Shown here in pieces: positions 44,663 through 54,741 of a stretch of 64,000 nt of DNA. Below the pieces are notes generated by a model. The model made no database searches. It was not told the origin of the DNA and saw only the letters and a list, made by a program, of their open reading frames with translations. Source of the DNA: Sediminicola sp963974715 (lineage in GTDB: Bacteria; Bacteroidota; Bacteroidia; Flavobacteriales; Flavobacteriaceae). The DNA lies in contig CAXBDK010000003.1 in assembly GCA_963974715.1 (NCBI GenBank), positions 248,001 to 312,000 on the forward strand. The letters are read 5' to 3'. The position numbers and the translations under genes were made by a program. Every line of letters begins with the position of its first letter. The stretch's first letter is position 1.

Positions 44663-46003
44663 ATGAAACATCTTAGCAAATTACTAGTTGCAGCCCTGCT
44701 TGTCGTAGGACTGAACAACTTGCACGCGCAGGACGAAAACAACCCATGGCAGGTTAGTTTTGGTGTTAACGCGATTGACGTTTATCCAACCGATGATGTA
44801 AGCTCTTTTGGAAACGAATATTTTAATGCAACGGATCACTGGAATATTCTTCCTTCCATCTCTTACGTTTCTGTATCCAAATTTGTTGGTGACGGATTTT
44901 CTGTTGGAGCAAGAGGTTCCTTGAACAGGATCGACAAGTTAGGTGACGTTAGTGTTGATGACCTTTCCCATTATGCTGTAGATGGAACCATTAAATACGC
45001 ATTCCTAAAAAATACCAAACTAGATCCTTTCGTGGAAATAGGTGGTGGTTATACTTGGGTCGATGAAATCGGCGCTGGTACCATCAACGGTGGTGTAGGT
45101 CTTAACTACTGGTTTACCGATAACATTGGTCTTACCGTACAGACTTCCTACAAGCACGCTTTTGAGGATTACGGTGTAAAACATTTCCAACACCTTGCAG
45201 GTATCGCCATTAAGTTTGGTGGAACCGATACGGATGGTGACGGAATCTACGATAAGGACGATGCCTGTCCCGAAGTGGCCGGTCTTGAACTGTTCAACGG
45301 ATGTCCCGATTCTGACGGTGACGGCATAGAGGATAGCAAAGATGCTTGTCCTAACGAAGCTGGCTCCAAAGAGATGAACGGTTGTCCAGATGCTGACGGT
45401 GACGGTGTTGCCGATAAGGACGATGCCTGTCCTAACGAAGCTGGTCTTCCTGCCTTGAAAGGTTGTCCAGATGCCGACGGTGACGGTGTTGCCGATAAGG
45501 ATGATGAGTGTCCTAACGAAGCTGGTCCATCTGAAAACAAAGGTTGTCCTTGGCCAGATGCCGATGGTGACGGTGTATTGGACAAAGACGATGCTTGTCC
45601 TCAAGTTGCCGGAACTGTTGCAAACCAAGGTTGTCCTGAAGTAACAGAAGAAGTTCAGAAACAATTGAACGATTATGCCAGAACTATCTTGTTCGATACC
45701 GGTAAATCTTCCATCAAAGCTGAGTCTACTTCCGTAATGGTCGATATTATCACCATTCTTAAGGAATACCCAACTGCCAAGTTTACCGTTGAAGGTCATA
45801 CTGACAGTGTAGGTAGCAACGCCCTTAACCAGAAATTATCTGAATCAAGAGCTTTGTCCGTAAAAGAATTCTTAGTGGACAAAGGAATCGATGAGTTTAG
45901 GTTGTCATCTGTAGGATATGGTGAAGAGAAGCCTATCGCCACGAACAACACTGCTGCTGGTAGAACCCAGAACAGAAGGGTAGAGATCAACTTGGTAAAG
46001 TAA
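44663..46003 (+). CDS. OmpA-family outer-membrane protein with thrombospondin type 3 repeats
   Basis: 446 residues. Signal peptide to NLHAQ (23), then an eight-strand OmpA-like barrel (about 24-190). Five calcium-binding TSP3 repeats (about 193-330, each with DxDGDGxxDxxDxCP) form a linker. The C-terminal OmpA domain (335-446) has the peptidoglycan-binding signature FDTGKSSIKAES, VEGHTDSVGS and GRTQNRRVEI. It anchors the outer membrane to the wall. A near-perfect promoter, a strong terminator and strongly biased codons (GGT, AAC, GAA) suggest very high expression. Confidence 0.94.
   Translation: MKHLSKLLVAALLVVGLNNLHAQDENNPWQVSFGVNAIDVYPTDDVSSFGNEYFNATDHWNILPSISYVSVSKFVGDGFSVGARGSLNRIDKLGDVSVDDLSHYAVDGTIKYAFLKNTKLDPFVEIGGGYTWVDEIGAGTINGGVGLNYWFTDNIGLTVQTSYKHAFEDYGVKHFQHLAGIAIKFGGTDTDGDGIYDKDDACPEVAGLELFNGCPDSDGDGIEDSKDACPNEAGSKEMNGCPDADGDGVADKDDACPNEAGLPALKGCPDADGDGVADKDDECPNEAGPSENKGCPWPDADGDGVLDKDDACPQVAGTVANQGCPEVTEEVQKQLNDYARTILFDTGKSSIKAESTSVMVDIITILKEYPTAKFTVEGHTDSVGSNALNQKLSESRALSVKEFLVDKGIDEFRLSSVGYGEEKPIATNNTAAGRTQNRRVEINLVK
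45231..45640 (+). repeat. Tandem TSP3-coding repeats inside the OmpA-like gene
   Basis: Five in-frame units of roughly 75 bp, built on GATGCCGACGGTGACGGTGT and GATGCCTGTCCTAACGAAGC. Copies 3 and 4 are nearly identical in DNA, so recombination could change repeat number. Confidence 0.8.
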
Positions 46004-46022
46004 TCCATACCCCATAATATAT

Positions 46023-46053
46023 AAAAGCTCCGCAATTGCGGAGCTTTTTTTTT
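46023..46053 (+). terminator. Terminator of the OmpA-like gene
   Basis: Perfect stem GCTCCGCAATTGCGGAGC (46027-46044), extended by AAAA/TTTT, with nine T after it. Confidence 0.92.
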
Positions 46054-46138
46054 GCCCTTATTTATCCTTACCCGAGAGCCACTGGCCACAATATATTTAT
46101 CTTTATCCCTAAGATAGCAATGGCCAATAATAAAACGC

Positions 46139-48883
46139 ATGAAAAGTTTTTTGGAAGAGGTAGTGGAAGAGGTATGGGAAGAGTATGGCAATTTGGATAA
46201 TGTCATATTTGTCCTGCCTAGTAAAAGGGCGGGCACCTTCCTTAAAAATAGCATTGCCAAACGTACCTCTAAAACGATTTTTGCGCCAAGGATATACAGC
46301 ATAGAAACATTTGTCGAGGAAATATCGGGACTTTCCTATGCTTCAAATACCGAGCAATTGTTCCAATTGTACGAGTGTTACCTAGATACCATGAAGGGCG
46401 AGATGGACAGTTTCTTCACCTTCTCCAAATGGGGACAGACGTTGTTGCAGGATATCACTGAAATCGATCGTTACCTGATCGATGCGCACGAAATTTTTTC
46501 TTACCTCTCCGCCATCAAGGAATTGGACCATTGGTCCCTTCAAAGGGAAAAAACAAAAATGATGACCGATTACATTCATTTTTGGCAGCACCTTGAGGCT
46601 CTGTACTCCAAATTCAATGCCCGTTTATTGGCCAAAGGAACGGGGCACCAAGGTCTCGTATACAGACAGGCATGTGACCAACTGGATGACTATCTGGTCG
46701 CCAACAGAGGTTCCGTACACATATTCATTGGCTTTAACGCCTTAAACGCAGCCGAATCCAAAATAGTACAGCACATTCTGGCAAGTACTAAAAGTGATAT
46801 CTATTGGGATATAGACCCCGAGCTACTGGAGGATCCCTTGCACGATGCAGGCCTCTTTATCAGAAAGCACCTAAAAGATTGGCCGGTACTGCGCAAAAAA
46901 GCCCTAAAAGGTATTAGGGGAAATTCCAGAGTGCCAAAGAACATATCGGTCGTGGGAGTACCTAAAAATGTATCACAGGCCAAATATGTAGGTCAGCTAT
47001 TGGGTCAGCTCGCCTCCGAAAATGGGCCACAGCTAAAAAATACCGCCGTGGTACTTGGGGATGAAAATCTCCTGAACCCCCTTATGAACGCTGTCCCCAA
47101 AGAAATTGAAGGCGTAAACATCACCATGGGCCAACCATTAAAGAACAGTACCATGGCCAGTTTTGTATCCCAACTGTTCGAACTCTACCTTAAACAAGAT
47201 CCCCAAGGTTGGTATTATCAAGACCTCCTTACCTTCCTTTCACATCCCTACACGCAGATTTATCTTTCCGATGATCGTAAGGATAAAGCGCATGTAATTT
47301 CGGAAGCCATCAAAAATAACAATTGGACCTATATAGGTGCTGCCAAGCTACAACAGCTTCTACATCCTGAAAACACTCCAATTCCCTTCTTGAACCAACA
47401 ATCATCCCCCGCGGAATTTCTGAGGATGTGCTCGCTCCTTATCTTGGACCTCAGGGAAAAGTTCAAGAATATGGGCGATACCTTGGGGCTGGAATATCTT
47501 TACCGCTTCCATACACTGTTCAATCAATTGGACCAACTATTGGCCAGCTATCCCTTTATCAAAGATCTAAAATCGCTCCAAGGCCTATATAGGGAACTCC
47601 TCTCCTCCGAGACGCTCGACTTTAAAGGGGAACCCCTGGAGGGTCTACAACTGATGGGAATGTTGGAAAGCAGGAACCTGGATTTTGAAACCGTGATCAT
47701 CACTTCTGTAAACGAAGGGATCCTCCCGTCCGGAAAATCAAATAATTCCTTTATACCTTTTGATGTAAAGATCAGCTTTGGACTCCCTACCTATAAGGAG
47801 AAAGATGCCGTCTATACCTATCACTTTTACCGACTCCTACAGCGGGCCCAAAATGTATACCTCATCTATAACACCGCTCCAGATGCCCTGGAAGGCGGGG
47901 AGAAAAGTAGATTGATCACACAGATCCTGACCGATGGAAACAATCGCAACAATATAACTGAACGGATAGCGGCCCCTCAGCTTAAACTTTCCCCAATATC
48001 CTTGGATAGCATCCAAAAGGATGAAGACCTGATGACAAAACTTCGGGACCTTGCCAAGAAAGGCTTCTCCCCTACCTCGTTGACCAACTACATCAGGAAT
48101 CCCTTGGATTTCTATAAAAGAAGTATTTTAAGGATAGACGATAGCATAGAAGTCGAGGAAAATGTGGCGGCCAATACCTTTGGGACCATTGTACACGACA
48201 GCTTGGAGGAACTGTATACATCTTTAGTGGGAAAATATCTGGACAAAGAACTCCTTTTGAACCTCCTTCCCCAAGTGGCCCCCACCGTCCACAAGCAGTT
48301 TAAAAAAACCTATGCCGATGGCGATATCTCAAGGGGCAAAAATTTACTGGCCTATCATGTTGTGCTGCAATATATCCGCAATTTAATACACTTGGAAATA
48401 GAAGCCAGCACAGACCACCGGATCAAGATCCTATACCTGGAACAATCTTGGCAAATGGACCTTACGGTCCCCGAACTGGATTTCCCAGTGGTCCTAAAGG
48501 GCAAATTGGATCGAATTGACGAAATGGACGGTATGCTCCGGATCATTGATTATAAAACGGGAAATGTCCTGGCCAATCAGGTGGAGTTGGTAGACTGGGA
48601 AGACCTGCCCACATCGTACGACTACAGTAAGGCCTTCCAACTGCTGTGTTATGCCCTTTTATACCATAATAGGTTCCCTGTGCCGGAAATGGAGGCCGGC
48701 ATTTTTTCATTTAAGAATCTTGGAGCGGGACTATTGCGTTTCGCCCAAAAGGATAAAAAGGGCGGAAGGAACAGGGACTATACCATAACCCCTGAAACAA
48801 TCGCCCTTTTTAAACCCGTACTTACCGCCTTGATAGCGGAAATCTGTAATCCTGAAATTCCCTTTAGGGAAAAGGAAGTGTAA
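46139..48883 (+). CDS. addB: PD-(D/E)XK nuclease family protein (AddB-like)
   Basis: 914 residues. The N-terminal VFVLPSKRAGTFLKNSIA is the degenerate helicase-like start of AddB-type proteins. The C-terminal nuclease has GKLDRIDEMDGMLRIIDYKTG, with the D and ExK-like residues of the RecB nuclease fold. It probably forms the second subunit of a helicase-nuclease with the protein encoded at 40229. kbl and the OmpA-like gene lie between the two, which is unusual for a complex. It is convergent with the next gene, with 3 bp between stops. Confidence 0.85.
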   Translation: MKSFLEEVVEEVWEEYGNLDNVIFVLPSKRAGTFLKNSIAKRTSKTIFAPRIYSIETFVEEISGLSYASNTEQLFQLYECYLDTMKGEMDSFFTFSKWGQTLLQDITEIDRYLIDAHEIFSYLSAIKELDHWSLQREKTKMMTDYIHFWQHLEALYSKFNARLLAKGTGHQGLVYRQACDQLDDYLVANRGSVHIFIGFNALNAAESKIVQHILASTKSDIYWDIDPELLEDPLHDAGLFIRKHLKDWPVLRKKALKGIRGNSRVPKNISVVGVPKNVSQAKYVGQLLGQLASENGPQLKNTAVVLGDENLLNPLMNAVPKEIEGVNITMGQPLKNSTMASFVSQLFELYLKQDPQGWYYQDLLTFLSHPYTQIYLSDDRKDKAHVISEAIKNNNWTYIGAAKLQQLLHPENTPIPFLNQQSSPAEFLRMCSLLILDLREKFKNMGDTLGLEYLYRFHTLFNQLDQLLASYPFIKDLKSLQGLYRELLSSETLDFKGEPLEGLQLMGMLESRNLDFETVIITSVNEGILPSGKSNNSFIPFDVKISFGLPTYKEKDAVYTYHFYRLLQRAQNVYLIYNTAPDALEGGEKSRLITQILTDGNNRNNITERIAAPQLKLSPISLDSIQKDEDLMTKLRDLAKKGFSPTSLTNYIRNPLDFYKRSILRIDDSIEVEENVAANTFGTIVHDSLEELYTSLVGKYLDKELLLNLLPQVAPTVHKQFKKTYADGDISRGKNLLAYHVVLQYIRNLIHLEIEASTDHRIKILYLEQSWQMDLTVPELDFPVVLKGKLDRIDEMDGMLRIIDYKTGNVLANQVELVDWEDLPTSYDYSKAFQLLCYALLYHNRFPVPEMEAGIFSFKNLGAGLLRFAQKDKKGGRNRDYTITPETIALFKPVLTALIAEICNPEIPFREKEV

Positions 48884-48886
48884 AGG

Positions 48887-49600
48887 TTATTTTTTATCAG
48901 GTCTTGAGGGACGCACCTCTATCTTGCTGGGCAAGGTCCGTGGGTTCATCCGTAAAAGATCCAATACAAGCATTCCGATATCTTCAGGCTGTATTTTCCA
49001 AGCATCCGCCTCGGAAGGCTCATGGTCCGCAAAATTGGTGGCAACCGATCCCGGCATGATGGTAGAGACCTTAATATCGTATTTCCGAAGGTCCAACATG
49101 GCCGCTTGCGTAAACCCTACCACCCCAAATTTGGTGGCATTGTATCCCGATCCGGCCGCAAAAAAATTGGTGCCCGCCAAACTCGCCAGTGTAATATAGT
49201 AACCCTTGGATACCTTTAATGCATCCACGGATGCCTTAAGTGTATGAAAGACGCCGTTTAAATTGGTATTTATCATCTCGTGCCACAGCTCTTCCGTAAG
49301 TTCATCAACAGGGGCAAAATGGCCCACCCCCGCATTGGCAAGCACCACATCCAATCTGCCCCACTTTTCCAATATCGATTTTACCGCAGCATCCTCATCG
49401 GCATGTTTGGAAACATCGGAAGCAATTGCCATAACATTGTCCCCGGCACCGAGTTTCTTGGCCGACTCTTCCACCGTTCCCAAGGTACGGCCGCTAATGG
49501 CCACCTTCATCCCCGACTTTAACAGCGCTTGGGCTACTCCAAAGCCGATTCCTTTGGAACCTCCCGTAATATAAGCTACTTTATCTTTAAGATTTTCCAT
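48887..49600 (-). CDS. SDR-family oxidoreductase
   Basis: 237 residues from the ATG at 49600; the frame extends upstream to 49687, but the added part is not conserved-looking. ITGGSKGIGFGVAQALL binds NADP, NAGVGHFAP is the NNAG-like strand and YNATKFG contains catalytic Tyr and Lys. Substrate unknown; 3-oxoacyl or sugar alcohol reductases are the nearest types. An ATG two codons upstream (49606) is an alternative start. Confidence 0.88.
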   Translation of the reverse strand: MENLKDKVAYITGGSKGIGFGVAQALLKSGMKVAISGRTLGTVEESAKKLGAGDNVMAIASDVSKHADEDAAVKSILEKWGRLDVVLANAGVGHFAPVDELTEELWHEMINTNLNGVFHTLKASVDALKVSKGYYITLASLAGTNFFAAGSGYNATKFGVVGFTQAAMLDLRKYDIKVSTIMPGSVATNFADHEPSEADAWKIQPEDIGMLVLDLLRMNPRTLPSKIEVRPSRPDKK

Positions 49601-50003
49601 TGTCATGTATGTTTTGCGTGAAATTAAAACTCCCTTACCGCAAATAAAAATAGTATGCGTTATTCTTTTCTTAAAGAACCAGTTCAATATTAATTCCTAA
49701 TGGGATTCATTGGGGTTTCAGCGATGGACCCCGCCCAAAATGGTAAACAATTATGAAAATATTTCCGTCAACTATAAATCCACATCGTCCCGTTATTGGA
49801 AAAGCATGCCTCCCGGCGTATAATAATGTACTTCCCTACCATCCCCAATTACCCAAAATTACACACACTTCAATTTTTGGGAGCCAAAACTTATTCCGAT
49901 TTAAATAACTGTCTTTCAGTAACTTTAAGGAGTGCAGATCAGGCCAGGGAACTTGGCATATTTGTTGGTAAATTTTTTTCGAACGCAATTTATTTTAACA
50001 TTT
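49601..50003. other. Gap upstream of the second RND efflux set
   Basis: About 400 bp between divergent genes. Short frames here (for example 49796-50086) overlap the adaptor start and look spurious. A possible -7 box TAACTTTA lies at 49920-49927, and no good -33. Unlike the first efflux set, no regulator gene lies here. Confidence 0.35.
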
Positions 50004-51149
50004 ATGAAAAAAATTATACCAAACCCAAACTACTTCATTCACATCTCGTCTTTCTTACTTGGTCTTTTTCTCCTAATTGGATGTAAAGAAGAGGAAAAAG
50101 AGGATTTGGGCCTTCCCCTGCCCGTCATCACATTAAAAGAAGTTTCCGCCGCAAAGGCCTTTCAGTACTTGGGTTCCATTGAAGGGGTTGAAGATGTTGA
50201 CATACGCCCACAGGTAGATGGAATCCTTGAGAAGATATATGTGGATGAAGGGGATTATGTAGAAAAAGGACAGCCACTTTTTAAGATAAACCAACAGCCC
50301 TACATGGAAGATCTAAAGAATGCCATGGCAAATGTGGATCTGGAAAGCGCTAAACTTAGAAAGGCCAAGACGGAATTGGACCGTCTACAACCCTTGATCG
50401 ATAACGAAGTGATATCCCCTGTACAGCAAAAAACGGCCCAAGCCGATTATGAAGTGGCGCAATCCTCACTTGAAAGGGCACAGGCACAGGCCGCTAACGT
50501 AAAAATAAAATTAGATTTTACCATTATTAAGGCATCCGTTAGCGGATTTATTGGCCGAATACCCAAATCGGAAGGAAATGTGGTAAAACAAACGGATTCG
50601 GAACCGATCACGGTTCTGTCCAATGTGGATGATATCTATGTCTATTTTTCCATGAGCGAGTCGGACTATCTGTATTATGAAAGAATGAAGAACGACTCCA
50701 CTTCCAAAAGGATGAGCTCCAAAGTAAAATTGGTGCTGGCCGATGGATCGGTATACGACAAGTCCGGAATCGTGGATGCCACTTCAGGACAGATCAACAG
50801 ATCAACGGGTTCCATAAGCCTTCGTGCCAAGTTTGCAAATCCCGATACCTTGTTGCGCTCGGGAAATACGGGAAAAGTGTTGATGGAGCAAATTTTTCCA
50901 AAGGCCCTTCTTATTCCACAAGGCGCTACAACTTCCATTCAGGATAAGAGATTTGTTTACGCATTGAAGCCCGACAATACCGTTGAACGCAGGGAAATTG
51001 AGATAGAGGGCAGATCTGGTAAGTCCTATATAATAAGTGGCAAGGGTCTTATGCCGGACGATCGCATCGTAATTTCCGGCCTTGATAAGCTTACCGATGG
51101 AATCAAGGTAAATCCCATTCAGCAGGGCAAATTGTTGTCACATAAATAA
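50004..51149 (+). CDS. RND efflux periplasmic adaptor lipoprotein (second system)
   Basis: 381 residues from ATG 50004; the upstream extension of the frame lacks protein character. The signal ends in a lipobox (LLIGC, C27). Barrel-sandwich and hairpin parts of a membrane-fusion protein are clear (VDIRPQVDGILEKIYVDEGD, then IIKASVSGFIGRIPKSEGNV). It starts the second tripartite exporter. Its stop is followed by a hairpin and a 321-bp gap before the pump gene, in contrast to 38 bp in the first system. Confidence 0.9.
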   Translation: MKKIIPNPNYFIHISSFLLGLFLLIGCKEEEKEDLGLPLPVITLKEVSAAKAFQYLGSIEGVEDVDIRPQVDGILEKIYVDEGDYVEKGQPLFKINQQPYMEDLKNAMANVDLESAKLRKAKTELDRLQPLIDNEVISPVQQKTAQADYEVAQSSLERAQAQAANVKIKLDFTIIKASVSGFIGRIPKSEGNVVKQTDSEPITVLSNVDDIYVYFSMSESDYLYYERMKNDSTSKRMSSKVKLVLADGSVYDKSGIVDATSGQINRSTGSISLRAKFANPDTLLRSGNTGKVLMEQIFPKALLIPQGATTSIQDKRFVYALKPDNTVERREIEIEGRSGKSYIISGKGLMPDDRIVISGLDKLTDGIKVNPIQQGKLLSHK

Positions 51150-51156
51150 AATTACC

Positions 51157-51188
51157 GTAACTCCCATGAACATGCCCGTGGGAGTTAC
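51157..51188. promoter_or_regulatory. Hairpin inside the second RND operon
   Basis: GTAACTCCCA (51157-51166) pairs with TGGGAGTTAC (51179-51188). It begins 8 bp after the adaptor stop and lacks a T run. It could end or stabilise the adaptor mRNA. Confidence 0.55.
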
Positions 51189-51470
51189 AATAATTGGATC
51201 GAAAAACTAGGCCCAGGTCCATTTATTGCAAGCCCCTAATCTGTTTGAAATCTATGTTTTTTTGGTGCTTTCCGACACCAAGGTGGACAACAATGCTTTA
51301 AATGAGCAATCGTAAAGCGATCTTGCCGGTAGACATCGGAAAGCTGAAAACACCTCGACGCAATCATCAGGACATAATAGATTCCACTTTATGGGCAGTA
51401 TTATCATTTAATGGGTGTAAAATAAAATATTAATATGTCCCTACTGGGACCGTAACGATACCGAGTAACA
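51189..51470. other. Gap between adaptor and pump genes
   Basis: 282 bp with no credible gene. A short frame (residues LFEIYVFLVLSD, stop near 51316) is too short to judge. TATGTTTT near 51255 is a poor -7 candidate. I do not see what occupies this stretch. Confidence 0.3.
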
Positions 51471-54400
51471 ATGATCAAAAAAATTATTGAAAGACCTGTT
51501 CTCACGTTGGTAATTTCCATATTGTTGGTGTTGGCCGGAGCTGCCAGCATCTTTAGCCTTCCCGTGGAGCGATTCCCTGAAATTGCGCCCCCCAGTGTAA
51601 GTGTCCAGGTATATTATCCAGGTGGAAACGCCGAAACGGTTGCGAAATCGGTACTATTACCGATCGAGGAGGCTATCAACGGGACAGAAAATATGACCTA
51701 TGTAAACTCCACGGCCACCAATTCGGGCCGTGGTAGGGTAACGGTATACTTTGAGCCTGGTAGCGATCCCGACCTCGCCGCGGTCGATATACAGAACCGT
51801 ATTTCAGGAGTAATGGAACAAATTCCGGTAGAAGTCGTAGAGTCGGGAATCATTGTGATGAAGCGTATGAAAGGGACGCTTATGACACTTAATATTTACA
51901 GTGAAAAGGATACGTATGACGAAACCTTCCTGAACGCCTATACACGAATAAACATCCGTCGCGAATTAAAACGGGTTCAGGGCCTTGCGGAGGCATCCAT
52001 ATTACGGTCCCGTGATTATGCGATGAGGATCTGGCTCAATCCGGAAAAGCTTGCAATGTACGGGCTTACGCCCAGGGATGTGTACAATCAGGTCAGGGAC
52101 CAGAGCTTTGAGGCGGCTCCTGGAAAATTTGGGGAGAATTCTGATGAGGTTTTCGAAATGGTCCTCAAGCATGGGGGCAGGTTCAGTGATCCAGAGGAAT
52201 ATGAAGATCTGGTCATCAAAACTGAAAAAGACGGTTTGCAACTGCACCTCAGGGATGTGGCAAGAATTGAGTTTGGGGCCTCCAATTACACGAGTAAAAA
52301 CAGGCTTGACGCCCGTCCTGCGGTAACCATTGATATTGTACAGCAAAACGGTGCGAACGCTGTGGAAATCGATAAGGAAGTGCGTGCGGTTCTGGAAAGA
52401 CAGTCCAAACTATTTCCGGAAGGGGTAAAATATGAGATAACGTACAGTGTGAGGGACCAGATAGATGAGTCCATGAACCATGTGATACAAACCTTGGTAG
52501 AGGCATTTCTCCTGGTCTTCCTGGTCGTGTTCATTTTCCTTCAAGATCTTAGGGCCACTATCATCACCGCCGTTACCATACCAATATCATTGGTGGGTAC
52601 CTTCTTTTTTCTCCAGATGATCGGAGTGAGCATGAACGTTCTCAGTATGTTTTCCATGGTATTGGCCATCGGGATAGTGGTCGATAATGCCATTGTGGTA
52701 GTGGAGGCCATATATGAAAAAATGCAAAGTCATAAGATGTCGGCAAGGCAGGCGGTGAATGCCGCTTTGAGCGAAATTACAGGCGCCATTATCTCCATTA
52801 CCATCGTAATTTCCGCCGTGTTCCTGCCCGTAGGTTTCCTTCAGGGGCCTGTAGGGGTGTTTTACCAAGAGTTTGCCTATACCATTATCATTGCGGTACT
52901 CATCTCTGCCGTGATCGCACTTACTTTGGGACCGGTACTGTTCATTTTGATCTACAGGGACAAACCTAAGGAAAAGAAAAAGGATACGGTATATGCACGT
53001 ATTGGGGGATTTCGAGGGATGCGAAGGGTAAAAGTTATGCGGGACAAGGGCCTTCGTAAATTTGATACCGCTTTTGAACGATTTACCAATAAATACATCC
53101 GTGTCATCAAGAAATCCATCGAATACAAATGGATCAGCGTAGGGATACTTGCCCTTTTGGTCTTGCTCACCGCTTTCCTCTCCAGCAGGACCCCTAGCGC
53201 ATTTATCCCTACGGAGGATGATAATTTTTTGATTTTCTCTCTATCCATGCCGGAGGGCGCATCCCTTCACCGGACCAATCAAGCGCTGCAACAGGCAGAT
53301 TCTATCTTGAGGAAGGAAGAGGTTGTGGCAAGCGTAAATACGGTTTCGGGATACAATATAGTGGATGATTCGGAAAGTCCATCGTCTGGAATGGGATACA
53401 TCAAATTGAAGAATATTTCCGAACGGGGGGACATCACGGAAATAAATGAAGTGGTAAGGCATTTGACCTCAAAACTGTTGGTCATAAGCGATGCAAGGGG
53501 CATAAACATGTACCCAAGGCCAACGGTCCAAGGTTTTGGTAACTTTGACGGGGTGCAGATGATTTTGCAGGACCTTACCGATGGTGACCTAGGCGAATTT
53601 GGACAGATGATCAACGAATTTATCATAGAGCTCAGAAAACAAAAGGAGATAGAAAATGCCTTTACTTCCTTTAACCCTAATTTCCCTCAATACAAACTCA
53701 ACATAGATTATAAAAAGGCCAAGGCACTTGGGGTCAGCGTAAAGGATATGATGTTTACCATACAGTCCAATTTTGGTCGTACACGGGTAGGGGATTTCAA
53801 TAGGTTTACAAGGCAGTACGGGGTTTATATGCAGGCGGACATAGAGTTTCGTGAAAGCCCGGAGACCATTAATTCGATCTTTGTAAAGAACGACAATGGT
53901 GATATGGTTCCCTTGAATACCATTGTCCAATTGGAACAGACTTTTGGTCCTGAAACGGTCACACGTTATAACCTGTACAATGCCGCCAAAATAAATATAA
54001 CGCCCGCTTCAGGATACAGTACGGGGGATGTAATGAATACCATCGAGGAATTGAGCGCAAAAAAGCTGCCCGCCAGTTTAAATTACGAATGGACCAGTAT
54101 GAGTTTGGAGGAAAAGAAATCGGGATCGGATTCCATTATCGTTTTCCTTATCAGTATACTATTGGTCTATTTTATATTGGCCGCACAATATGAGAGTTTT
54201 TGGCTTCCTTGGGCCGTTATACTTTCCCTGCCCACAGGTATTTTTGGGGTGTTCGCATCCATATACCTAGCGGGGATCGACAACAATATCTATGTGCAGG
54301 TAGGGATAATAATGCTCATTGGCCTGTTGGCCAAAAATGCGATTCTTATCGTGGAGTTCGCGGCCCAGAAAAGAAAATCGGGCATGCCGATCTTGGATGC

Positions 54401-54662
54401 GGTCCTAGAGGCCAGTGCACTGCGTTTGAGGGCAATCATCATGACCTCATTGGCCTTCACCGCAGGTCTGATCCCCCTAATGTTCTCGGAAGGATCTTCG
54501 GCCATAGGAAATAAGTCGGTAAGTATCGGTACGGCCGGTGGAATGCTCTTCGGCGTATTTTTGGGAATTTTGATCATTCCCGTATTGGCGTACATGTTCC
54601 AACAGCTCCATGAACGCTATAATTTGGATACCGGAAAAGTGGAAGTGATCGCCCAAAGTTAG
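51471..54662 (+). CDS. RND efflux inner-membrane permease, HAE1 type (second system)
   Basis: 1063 residues. The N-terminus IIERPVLTLVISILLVLAG and the overall plan match the first pump. At the TM4 proton-relay position the pair is D405-N406 (IGIVVDNAIVVVEAI) rather than D-D; such D-N pumps exist as a separate clade (SwrC-like). GLLAKNAILIVEFA with the conserved lysine is intact. It probably exports a different range of compounds from the first system. Confidence 0.94.
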   Translation: MIKKIIERPVLTLVISILLVLAGAASIFSLPVERFPEIAPPSVSVQVYYPGGNAETVAKSVLLPIEEAINGTENMTYVNSTATNSGRGRVTVYFEPGSDPDLAAVDIQNRISGVMEQIPVEVVESGIIVMKRMKGTLMTLNIYSEKDTYDETFLNAYTRINIRRELKRVQGLAEASILRSRDYAMRIWLNPEKLAMYGLTPRDVYNQVRDQSFEAAPGKFGENSDEVFEMVLKHGGRFSDPEEYEDLVIKTEKDGLQLHLRDVARIEFGASNYTSKNRLDARPAVTIDIVQQNGANAVEIDKEVRAVLERQSKLFPEGVKYEITYSVRDQIDESMNHVIQTLVEAFLLVFLVVFIFLQDLRATIITAVTIPISLVGTFFFLQMIGVSMNVLSMFSMVLAIGIVVDNAIVVVEAIYEKMQSHKMSARQAVNAALSEITGAIISITIVISAVFLPVGFLQGPVGVFYQEFAYTIIIAVLISAVIALTLGPVLFILIYRDKPKEKKKDTVYARIGGFRGMRRVKVMRDKGLRKFDTAFERFTNKYIRVIKKSIEYKWISVGILALLVLLTAFLSSRTPSAFIPTEDDNFLIFSLSMPEGASLHRTNQALQQADSILRKEEVVASVNTVSGYNIVDDSESPSSGMGYIKLKNISERGDITEINEVVRHLTSKLLVISDARGINMYPRPTVQGFGNFDGVQMILQDLTDGDLGEFGQMINEFIIELRKQKEIENAFTSFNPNFPQYKLNIDYKKAKALGVSVKDMMFTIQSNFGRTRVGDFNRFTRQYGVYMQADIEFRESPETINSIFVKNDNGDMVPLNTIVQLEQTFGPETVTRYNLYNAAKINITPASGYSTGDVMNTIEELSAKKLPASLNYEWTSMSLEEKKSGSDSIIVFLISILLVYFILAAQYESFWLPWAVILSLPTGIFGVFASIYLAGIDNNIYVQVGIIMLIGLLAKNAILIVEFAAQKRKSGMPILDAVLEASALRLRAIIMTSLAFTAGLIPLMFSEGSSAIGNKSVSIGTAGGMLFGVFLGILIIPVLAYMFQQLHERYNLDTGKVEVIAQS

Positions 54663-54741
54663 TACATAGTATTTAAAACAAAGTGGGACGCAGCAGTGCG
54701 TTTTTAAACTGAAATAATAAAGTATCTAAATAACATTATAG

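Noticed and set aside
45020..45799. 259-residue minus-strand frame
   Set aside because: Shadow of the repetitive TSP3 region of the OmpA-like gene.
49796..50086. 96-residue frame before the second adaptor gene
   Set aside because: Overlaps the signal peptide of the adaptor in another frame and shows no recognisable feature.
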